Below, piece after piece: positions 57,915 to 64,000 of a DNA stretch of 64,000 nt. The notes beneath the pieces are model-generated. The model saw nothing but the letters and a program-made list of their open reading frames with translations. It had not been told where the DNA came from and did not search any database. The stretch comes from Chloroflexota bacterium (GTDB taxonomy: Bacteria > Chloroflexota > UBA11872), in contig JAPOXD010000030.1 of the NCBI GenBank assembly GCA_026707285.1, positions 1 through 64,000 of the forward strand, given 5' to 3'. The position numbers and the translations under genes were made by a program. Each line of letters opens with the position of its first letter. The first letter of the stretch is position 1.

Positions 57915-59555
57915 CGCCGTGGGCCATACTCACCCATCAGCGTGAGGGCATCACCCACACAAGGACCGGATCCCATGCCAGCGTCCGCCCCAACCGTCCC
58001 CCAGGCCGCCCGCCTCACCGAGAGCCAGATCGCCCAGTTCAAGCGCACCGGCTACCTCGTGCTCCCGGGCGCCGTCGACGCCGATCTCTGCCGCCAGGCC
58101 CGCGATCAAATGTGGGAGACCATCGCCGAGAGCCGGCCCAGCATGAAGCGCGACGACCCCTCTACCTGGGTCCCGTTCACCGACGAGGAGAAAGAGAGCT
58201 ACGCGCGGCCCGAGGTCGGCGGCGACCCCTACTTCTCCGGCGGCGGTCACCGCATGATCATTCGCAACGGCGCGGAGGATCTGTTGCTCGATATCGGCGC
58301 CCGCGCGGTGTGGGACATCGCCGAGCAGCTGCTGGGCAAGGGCGAGGTCGTGTTCCCCGGCGGCGTCGATGATGCCGGCTGCACCACGGGCCCCTGCTTC
58401 ATGACCCAGAAGATCGCCGAGGGCATGGAAGTCCACATGGGCCCGCGGCGCGAGGAATGGACGGGCAAGGGCTCGGGCGAGACCGAATACCTGCGCCTGC
58501 CGAGCACCGGCCCCCATTGGATGACCGCGCAGGGCACGCGCGGCATGTACTGCACCCTGCCGAACAGCCCGGTCTCGACCGCGCCTGACTGGCGCGGCGC
58601 CCACGCGGGCGAAGGGCTCTACAACACGCGGCAGCTGCTGCAAACCGCGGTCTACTTCGACGACGTGCCGCCGGGCGCGGGCGGGCTGATGCTCTTTCCG
58701 GGCAGCCACCACCGCATCTGGGACTACTGGGAGACCACGAACCACGGGGCGACGGCCATTGCCAACGGCGAGGACGCGCCCAGGTTCGTGGGCTACACCG
58801 ATCCCCCGATCGGCGCCATCAAGGACGACACGGAGCCCGTGATGACCGCCGGACCCGCCGGGTCGGTGGTCCTCTGGCACACGATCATGCTGCACCTGGC
58901 CGGGTGGAACGAACACCCCGACATCATCCGCCAGGCCACGCTCTACGGTTTCCACAAGAAGCCCGACACCTGGCCCGACGATCGCCTCGCCGCCGGCCCC
59001 AAGGGCAGCATCTGGACCGACTGGTCCGAGGAAGTTCGCGCGGTGGAGGTGTAGGCGCGGTCTCAGTCAGTCGATGGGACTGTTCCAATCCGTTCGCCCT
59101 GAGCTTGTCGAAGGGCCGAGCGGATTGGACCGTAAGGTTCGACGCTGATCGCGTGAGATAGAGGCGGGCCGACCGATCAAGATCAGCGGTATCCACGACA
59201 TGCGCGGCGTGCTGGGCTACGGACGCGTCGAGCCCGAGGCGGATGAGCCGGTCTTCCACAGCGGGTGGGAAGGGCGGGTGTTCGGGCTGGTAATCGCGGT
59301 CAAGGACGGCCTCTCGCGCCCGAGACTGGAGAGCCTCGACCCGGGTGAATACCTCTCCGGCTACTACGAGCGGTGGCTGCTCGCCTTGGAGCGCGGGCTC
59401 ATGGCGCGGGGCGCGCTCAGCGCCGAGGAGTTGGACGCAACGACCGACTACTTTCGCAGCAATCCGGCAGCGGGCCCGACGCGGCGCGTCGACCCGGAGC
59501 TGACGGAGCGTGTCCGCCGGGACATGTATCGGCAGCGGGACGTTCGCAAGACGCC
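57915..59555 (+). repeat. 1.64-kb tandem duplication, copy 1 (PhyH gene plus truncated nitrile hydratase beta)
   Basis: This stretch matches 59,574-61,214 at a constant offset of 1659. It starts before the PhyH gene ('GCGCCGTGGGCCATACTCAC') and ends within nitrile hydratase beta ('GCAAGACGCC' against 'GCAGGACGCC'). The segment 58,639-59,115 is identical to 60,298-60,774 (477 bp); the centre of the PhyH genes (about 58,200-58,560) is much more divergent. Both copies hold the dispersed repeat 'GTTCGCCCTGAGCTTGTCGA' after the PhyH stop. Confidence 0.85.
57975..59054 (+). CDS. phytanoyl-CoA dioxygenase (PhyH) family protein, tandem copy 1
   Basis: 359 residues from ATG 57,975, with AAGGA nine bases upstream. 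Fe(II)/2-oxoglutarate oxygenase fold: 'QIAQFKRTGYLVLPGAV' start, 'AVYFDDVPPGAGGLMLFPGS' with the first ligand region, and 'VVLWHTIMLHLAGWN' with the distal His, then 'IIRQATLYGF'. The first 75 and last 145 residues are almost or fully identical to copy 2, but residues about 80-215 differ at many positions (for instance 'FPGGVDDAGCTTGPCFMTQ' against 'YPAGLDATGHTTGPCYLTE'). The changed part lines the entrance of the jelly roll in this fold, so the pair may differ in substrate. Confidence 0.88.
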   Translation: MPASAPTVPQAARLTESQIAQFKRTGYLVLPGAVDADLCRQARDQMWETIAESRPSMKRDDPSTWVPFTDEEKESYARPEVGGDPYFSGGGHRMIIRNGAEDLLLDIGARAVWDIAEQLLGKGEVVFPGGVDDAGCTTGPCFMTQKIAEGMEVHMGPRREEWTGKGSGETEYLRLPSTGPHWMTAQGTRGMYCTLPNSPVSTAPDWRGAHAGEGLYNTRQLLQTAVYFDDVPPGAGGLMLFPGSHHRIWDYWETTNHGATAIANGEDAPRFVGYTDPPIGAIKDDTEPVMTAGPAGSVVLWHTIMLHLAGWNEHPDIIRQATLYGFHKKPDTWPDDRLAAGPKGSIWTDWSEEVRAVEV

Positions 59556-59604
59556 GTCACTGGTGACCGGCCGCGCCGTGGGCCATACTCACGCATCAGC
59601 GTGA
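59176..59604 (+). pseudogene. truncated nitrile hydratase beta subunit (duplicate)
   Basis: Similar to the first 116 residues of the complete beta gene at 60,835, then cut off: after 'RQRDVRKTP' the frame runs into the leader of the second PhyH gene and stops after 18 unrelated codons. It lacks the whole metal-facing C-terminal domain ('VGDRVRAR...GHTR...ELWG'). ATG 59,200 is the first usual start; the conserved 'SGIHDM' N-terminus begins upstream at ATC 59,176. A by-product of the tandem duplication; the N-terminal part could still be translated. Confidence 0.75.
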
Positions 59605-61214
59605 GGGCATCACCCACACAAGGACCGGATCCCATGCCAGCGTCCGCCCCAACCGTCCCCCAGGCCGCCCGCCTCACCGAGAGCCAGATCGCCCAGTTCA
59701 AGCGCACCGGCTACCTCGTGCTCCCGGGCGCCGTCGACGCCGATCTCTGCCGCCAGGCCCGCGATCAAATGTGGGAAACCATCGCCGAGAGCCGGCCCAG
59801 CATGAAACGCGACGACCCCTCCACCTGGGTCCCGTTCACCGACGAGGAGAAAGAGAGCTATACCCGCGAAGTGACGGGCGGCGACCCCTACTTCGGCGGT
59901 AGGGGGCACCGGTTCTACATCCGCAACGGGGCCGAGGACCTGCTGCTGGACATCGGCGCCCGCGTGGTGTGGGACGTCGCCGAGCAGCTGTTGGGTGAGG
60001 GCGAGGTGGTCTACCCCGCGGGCCTGGACGCCACCGGCCACACCACGGGGCCGTGCTACTTGACCGAGGGCGCAGTAAAGGGCATGGAGTCTCACCTGGG
60101 CGACAAGACGAGGGAATGGACCGGTCCGCCGACCAATAGGACCGGACCGCTGCGCCTGCCGACGACCGGTCCCCACTGGGTGACGGGCCAGGGCACCCGC
60201 GGCATGTATTGCACGCTGCCGAACAGCCCGGTCTCGACTCCGCCCGACTGGCGCGGGGCCCACGCGGGCGAGGGGCTCTACAACAGGCGCCAGCTGTTGC
60301 AAACCGCGGTCTACTTCGACGACGTGCCGCCGGGCGCGGGCGGGCTGATGCTCTTTCCGGGCAGCCACCACCGCATCTGGGACTACTGGGAGACCACGAA
60401 CCACGGGGCGACGGCCATTGCCAACGGCGAGGACGCGCCCAGGTTCGTGGGCTACACCGATCCCCCGATCGGCGCCATCAAGGACGACACGGAGCCCGTG
60501 ATGACCGCCGGACCCGCCGGGTCGGTGGTCCTCTGGCACACGATCATGCTGCACCTGGCCGGGTGGAACGAACACCCCGACATCATCCGCCAGGCCACGC
60601 TCTACGGTTTCCACAAGAAGCCCGACACCTGGCCCGACGATCGCCTCGCCGCCGGCCCCAAGGGCAGCATCTGGACCGACTGGTCCGAGGAAGTTCGCGC
60701 GGTGGAGGTGTAGGCGCGGTCTCAGTCAGTCGATGGGACTGTTCCAATCCGTTCGCCCTGAGCTTGTCGAAGGGGCGAACGGAATGGGCCGTAGGGATCG
60801 ACGCTGATCGCGTGAGATAGAGGCGGGCCGACCCATCAAGATTAGCGGCATCCACGACATGGGCGGGGTGCCGGGCTACGGGCGCGTCGAACCTGAACTG
60901 GACGAGCCGGTCTTCCATAGCGAATGGGAGGGCCGGGTGTTCGGGCTGGTAATCGCGGTCAAGGACGGCCTCTCGCGCCCCAGGCTGGAGAGCCTCGGCC
61001 CGGATGAGTACCTCTCCGGCTACTACGAGCGGTGGATGCTCGCCTTCGAGCGCGGGCTTTTGGCCCGGGGCGCGGTCAGCGCCAATGAGTTGGACGCCAA
61101 GACCGAGCACTTTCGCATCAATCCGGCAGCGAGACCGACGCGGCGCGTCGACCCGGAGCTGACGGAGCGTGTCCGCCGGGACATGTATCGGCAGCGGGAC
61201 ATTCGCAGGACGCC
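59574..61214 (+). repeat. 1.64-kb tandem duplication, copy 2
   Basis: Partner of 57,915-59,555. This copy continues past its end into the intact nitrile hydratase operon, so copy 2 is probably the original 3' context. Confidence 0.8.
59634..60713 (+). CDS. phytanoyl-CoA dioxygenase (PhyH) family protein, tandem copy 2
   Basis: 359 residues, same length as copy 1, ATG 59,634 with the same AAGGA. The fold motifs are as in copy 1. The central part has 'EVTGGDPYFGGRGHRFYIRN' and 'SHLGDKTREWTGPPTNRTG', unlike copy 1. The 3' end and the downstream leader are identical to copy 1 for 477 bases. It lies 121 bases before the nitrile hydratase beta gene in the same direction and may be transcribed with it. 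Confidence 0.88.
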   Translation: MPASAPTVPQAARLTESQIAQFKRTGYLVLPGAVDADLCRQARDQMWETIAESRPSMKRDDPSTWVPFTDEEKESYTREVTGGDPYFGGRGHRFYIRNGAEDLLLDIGARVVWDVAEQLLGEGEVVYPAGLDATGHTTGPCYLTEGAVKGMESHLGDKTREWTGPPTNRTGPLRLPTTGPHWVTGQGTRGMYCTLPNSPVSTPPDWRGAHAGEGLYNRRQLLQTAVYFDDVPPGAGGLMLFPGSHHRIWDYWETTNHGATAIANGEDAPRFVGYTDPPIGAIKDDTEPVMTAGPAGSVVLWHTIMLHLAGWNEHPDIIRQATLYGFHKKPDTWPDDRLAAGPKGSIWTDWSEEVRAVEV

Positions 61215-61524
61215 AGCACGGGCGCCCGTCTTTGGGGTGGGGGATCGCGTGCGTGCCCGCCGAATCCGGCATGGCGGGCACACTCGCTCGCCCGGATATG
61301 CGCAGGGGAGGCGAGGCGAAATCCACGCCGTCTATGCCGCCTACGACCTGCCCGACTACCAACGGGACGCCGCCGCGCCGGCCCAGCACCTCTACAGCGT
61401 CAGGTTCGAAGGGACCGAGCTTTGGGGCGCGTCGGCGGAGGCGGGCACGGCCGTCCACATCGACCTGTGGGAAGGCTACCTGGAGCCACTGGGCTCGGGC
61501 GTCGCTGAAGGTACGGACGCATGA
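60835..61524 (+). CDS. nthB: nitrile hydratase beta subunit (cobalt type)
   Basis: About 229 residues if translation starts at ATC 60,835; 221 from the first ATG, 60,859. The N-terminal 'SGIHDMGG...GYGRVEP' is the family start, but the 'SGIHD' part is encoded before the first ATG. The C-terminal half has '[12 protein letters not shown]', '[16 protein letters not shown]', '[14 protein letters not shown]' and '[11 protein letters not shown]'. It pairs with the alpha subunit to hydrate nitriles to amides. Gene order beta-alpha is the one usual for cobalt enzymes. The stop overlaps the alpha start (ATGA). Confidence 0.9.
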   Translation: MKISGIHDMGGVPGYGRVEPELDEPVFHSEWEGRVFGLVIAVKDGLSRPRLESLGPDEYLSGYYERWMLAFERGLLARGAVSANELDAKTEHFRINPAARPTRRVDPELTERVRRDMYRQRDIRRTPARAPVFGVGDRVRARRIRHGGHTRSPGYAQGRRGEIHAVYAAYDLPDYQRDAAAPAQHLYSVRFEGTELWGASAEAGTAVHIDLWEGYLEPLGSGVAEGTDA

Positions 61525-62171
61525 GCGGCGACCACGACGTCGATCACCACGCCGAGGCTGAGTCGTACGCCGCGCTCCGCGCCAGGGCGCTGGAGTCGCT
61601 GCTGGTCGAGAAGGGCCTGGCGACCACGGACGCCATCGACGAGATCGTGCGGACATACGAGCAGGACATCGGGCCCCTGAACGGCGCCAAAGTGGTGGCT
61701 CGGGCATGGGTCGATCCCGACTACAAGCGCCGTTTGCTCGACGACGGCACCGCGGCTATCGCCGAGCTTGGGTTTGGCGGCGCCGAGGGCGCCGAGATCG
61801 TGGTGCTGGAGAGCACGCCGCAGGTGCACAACGTGGTCGTGTGCACGCTCTGCTCGTGCTACCCCTGGCCGGTGCTCGGCCTGCCGCCCAGCTGGTACAA
61901 GGACGCGGCCTACCGATCGCGCGTGGTCCGCGAGCCGCGTGCTGTGCTCGGAGAGTTTGGCCTCACCGTCGACGAGTCGAAGGAGATTCGGGTGTGGGAC
62001 AGCACCGCGTCGCTGCGCTACATGGTGCTGCCGGAGCGGCCCCACGGCACCGCCGACCTGCCGGAGGAAGAGCTGGTCGAGCTCGTGACGCGCGACTCAA
62101 TGATCGGCGTGGGACTGGCGCGTTCGAAGCCCGGGGTCGCATCGACGCCTGATCCCAAGAAGCCCAATTGA
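61521..62171 (+). CDS. nthA: nitrile hydratase alpha subunit (cobalt type)
   Basis: 216 residues. The metal site is '[18 protein letters not shown]' (about 111-128). CTLCSC, with Thr after the first Cys, is the cobalt form, while iron enzymes have CSLCSC. Two of these Cys are normally oxidised to sulfinic and sulfenic acids. Upstream, '[14 protein letters not shown]' and '[19 protein letters not shown]' match the N-terminal arm. Thiocyanate hydrolase gamma has the same metal motif, but the two-gene beta-alpha layout with an accessory gene favours nitrile hydratase. The stop overlaps the accessory gene start (TTGA). Confidence 0.94.
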   Translation: MSGDHDVDHHAEAESYAALRARALESLLVEKGLATTDAIDEIVRTYEQDIGPLNGAKVVARAWVDPDYKRRLLDDGTAAIAELGFGGAEGAEIVVLESTPQVHNVVVCTLCSCYPWPVLGLPPSWYKDAAYRSRVVREPRAVLGEFGLTVDESKEIRVWDSTASLRYMVLPERPHGTADLPEEELVELVTRDSMIGVGLARSKPGVASTPDPKKPN

Positions 62172-62503
62172 GCAGACGGCCCGACTTCGGCATATCGGCC
62201 ATGACCGGTGACCAGGCGCCTCCCAGGATGAATGGCGAGCGTGTCTTCAATGAGCCCTGGGAGGGCCGCGCCTTCGGTCTCGCCGCCGCTCTTACCGAGA
62301 GCGGCGTCTCCAACTGGGCGGACTTTCGCGACCGGCTCGTCGAGGTCACAGCGGCCTGTGGCGAACACGGCGGAGAGACCGCCTACTACGAACGCTGGTT
62401 CCAGGCCCTGGAACGGCTGGTGCTGGACCGCGGCCTAGTTACGTCAGCCGAGGTGGACTCGAGAACCGAGGCGCTGGCGTCGGACCAGCACGACGCCCAC
62501 TGA
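62168..62503 (+). CDS. nitrile hydratase accessory (activator) protein
   Basis: 111 residues from TTG 62,168, overlapping the alpha stop as TTGA; ATG 62,201 is another start. '[20 protein letters not shown]' and '[19 protein letters not shown]' match small nitrile hydratase accessory proteins, which are related to the beta-subunit N-terminal half and deliver cobalt to the alpha subunit or swap subunits during maturation. Its size and the third position in the operon agree. Confidence 0.85.
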   Translation: MSRRPDFGISAMTGDQAPPRMNGERVFNEPWEGRAFGLAAALTESGVSNWADFRDRLVEVTAACGEHGGETAYYERWFQALERLVLDRGLVTSAEVDSRTEALASDQHDAH

Positions 62504-62519
62504 TTCGCGCAGTTTCGGC

Positions 62520-64000
62520 CTAGCCGCCCGTCACGGTCACGCTCTGGCCCAGCGTCTCGCCGCGCCAGTCGGGGTTGTAGTACGAGTAGACCTGCGAAGT
62601 GACCGGCTGTGCCCGCACCGGATAGAGCGCCACCGCGACGAACGCCAGTTGCAGCGAGTCGCCCGGCGCCATGTCGTCGATATACAGGATCACCTTCCGC
62701 CCGGCCACGTCGTAGCGCTTGAGCTTGGGATGCTCCTCCAGCAGCGCCTCGATCGTCGCGGCCACCGGGGCGAATCCGGTCGGAACCGAGACGTCCAGCA
62801 CGACCATGCCGGCGGCGATCGATTCGGTCGGCGTGAAGCGGATGGCGACGGACACTGCGATCTGGTCGTCAACCTCGATGTTGTCGGCGCTGTAGTCGAC
62901 GTCGATCGTGAACACCTCGTTCGCTTCGGGATCGACCTCGGGGCGGTTGAACCGTCGCACGACCTGTGCAACGACTCTGCCCTTGCCCTCCGCCGATAGC
63001 TCGAGGTTCGCGCCCACGGGCACGTCCAGGATCTGGACCACGTCGAAGTTGCTCTCGTTGACGTCGACCGTCTTGCTCCACTCGCCCGAAGTCAGGGTGA
63101 CTGTCATGTCAACGGCGGGCCCGCCAAGCGAGGCGGAGGCGATGAGTCCCTGGAGGCCCACGACCGTGTCTTGGGTGGACCCGTAGCCACCGAAGGCGTT
63201 GCGCTGCGAAACCAGCCAGCGAGCCGCGTTGGATGCGGCGGCAATGTTGCCGTGTTTGAGCAGGGCCAGCGTGGCGTAGCCGGTGGTCTCCACCGCGGCG
63301 CTGGACTGCGGCTGGCCATAGCCTCCATTCGCCGAGTCCGGCGAAGCCGCGCCCCAGTGGAGTCCCGTCTCATCCGCGATTGCCATTTCGATCAGCTGCG
63401 CCTGCGCGTCGTCGGCGTGATCGCTGTCGCCCAGTGCGAGCGCATAGGCGACGATGGCCATGGTGTAGGGATCGTCGATGCCGTCCAATTGGCGCTCGAG
63501 AAAGGCAAGCGCCGCGCCCGCGCTTGCGGTGGCGCCCGCTTCCTGTAGGGCAATGGCCACGTAGGCGGTCAATGCCGTGTTCCCCTGGAGCCCGCCCAGG
63601 AGCTCCTGGTGATGGAGGAATCCGACGGGCTCGAACGACCCGTCGGGTCGTTGGTGCTGCAGGATCCAGTCCGCCGCGCTCCGCAGAACCTCCTGGTCGA
63701 TGAAGATCAGGCCCTCGGCTTGGGCGAAGGTCTTCAGCACGAACGCCGTGAGCCACAGGCTGCCCGAGGGGTCGCTGTCGCCAAAGGCCGAGAAGCTGCC
63801 GTCGGCGCGGCGGTAGGTCAGCTCGCGCTGATACCCGGTCACCATCAGGCGCTCCGCCTTCGCAATCACGTCGGGTTTGGTTTGACCGGTTTCCTCGAGA
63901 TACCTGGCGACGAACACGTTCGGCGCGAACAGGATCATGTTCTGTTCTCCGCAGCCGAACGGCATTTGCAACAGCCCTTCCAGCCCTTCGATGGTCTGGC
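62520..64000 (-). CDS. alpha-2-macroglobulin family protein, C-terminal part (5' end outside the window)
   Basis: The frame is open to the window edge; about 490 C-terminal residues are visible. 'MPFGCGEQNMILFAPN' holds the thioester Cys-Gly-Glu-Gln. The following alpha/alpha-toroid (about 300 residues) is the thioester domain with repeats such as 'ADWILQHQRPDGSFEPVG' and 'TTGYATLALLKHG'. A beta-rich end ('FTIDVDYSADNIEVDDQIAVSV') corresponds to the receptor-binding domain. Bacterial members trap proteases at the cell surface, but their usual partner pbpC is not visible here. The gene is convergent with the nitrile hydratase operon, 16 bases away. Confidence 0.9.
   Translation of the reverse strand, partial: QTIEGLEGLLQMPFGCGEQNMILFAPNVFVARYLEETGQTKPDVIAKAERLMVTGYQRELTYRRADGSFSAFGDSDPSGSLWLTAFVLKTFAQAEGLIFIDQEVLRSAADWILQHQRPDGSFEPVGFLHHQELLGGLQGNTALTAYVAIALQEAGATASAGAALAFLERQLDGIDDPYTMAIVAYALALGDSDHADDAQAQLIEMAIADETGLHWGAASPDSANGGYGQPQSSAAVETTGYATLALLKHGNIAAASNAARWLVSQRNAFGGYGSTQDTVVGLQGLIASASLGGPAVDMTVTLTSGEWSKTVDVNESNFDVVQILDVPVGANLELSAEGKGRVVAQVVRRFNRPEVDPEANEVFTIDVDYSADNIEVDDQIAVSVAIRFTPTESIAAGMVVLDVSVPTGFAPVAATIEALLEEHPKLKRYDVAGRKVILYIDDMAPGDSLQLAFVAVALYPVRAQPVTSQVYSYYNPDWRGETLGQSVTVTGG

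Noticed and set aside
61521-62171. Thiocyanate hydrolase instead of nitrile hydratase
   Set aside because: The metal motif is shared, but thiocyanate hydrolase has its beta part split in two genes, while here a full-length beta and an accessory gene are present.

Overview
The window is a 64 kb, high-GC, densely coded stretch of a bacterial chromosome, with no rRNA, tRNA, CRISPR array or transposase that I can see. Several traits together suggest an uncultured marine or sponge-associated Chloroflexota (SAR202-like or related). These are lipoproteins with long Pro-Thr linkers, several phytanoyl-CoA dioxygenase-like genes, DUF917/hydantoinase genes, secreted proteins built from eukaryote-like repeats (RCC1, leucine-rich repeats, ankyrin), and many short palindromic repeats between genes. 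This is inference from gene content; no marker gene is present.

Layout. 0-13 kb holds mostly unlinked housekeeping and catabolic genes: an alpha/beta hydrolase end, an M16 peptidase lipoprotein, a Gfo/Idh/MocA oxidoreductase, a PhyH dioxygenase, a gamma-glutamyltransferase, an M14 peptidase, a VOC protein, a tandem MarR pair and a Nudix hydrolase. An orphan antitoxin follows, whose PIN toxin survives only as a 20-codon stub. 13.7-25.3 kb is a cobalamin island. A B12 riboswitch with a ribosome-binding-site hairpin precedes btuC-btuF-btuD-cobO-cobT-cobS-cobC-cobU, and pduX-cobQ-cobD-cbiB lie convergent to it. Together they cover corrinoid uptake, adenosylation, aminopropanol linker synthesis and nucleotide-loop assembly; corrin-ring synthesis is not in the window.

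25.7-31 kb encodes one secreted protein of 42 RCC1-type repeats, arranged as six groups of seven. 31-41 kb holds a methyltransferase, two GNAT enzymes (one with dispersed repeats translated inside it), an ankyrin-repeat protein with a sigma-factor remnant upstream, an ABC-2 exporter operon, a HAD hydrolase and a DHA2-type MFS exporter. 41.5-55 kb is a block of large exported proteins: a 1,913-residue protein (new-looking Cys-pair repeats, PQQ propeller, TolB propeller, 22 plant-type LRRs), a peptidoglycan-binding polysaccharide deacetylase, and two tandem RCC1-sorbosone-dehydrogenase lipoproteins homogenised by an 849-bp identical tract.

55-64 kb is catabolic. It has a hydantoinase/DUF917 pair, then a 1.66 kb tandem duplication of a PhyH gene plus the start of a nitrile hydratase beta gene. 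The second copy runs on into complete cobalt-type nitrile hydratase genes (beta, alpha, accessory). The window ends in the C-terminal part of a thioester-containing alpha-2-macroglobulin gene.

Most interesting points: the 6 x 7 propeller super-repeat, the two mutually exclusive pairings at the B12 riboswitch, a probable AUC start codon for nitrile hydratase beta, the mosaic PhyH duplication, palindromic repeats that have become protein sequence, and two degraded genes (PIN toxin, sigma region 4).
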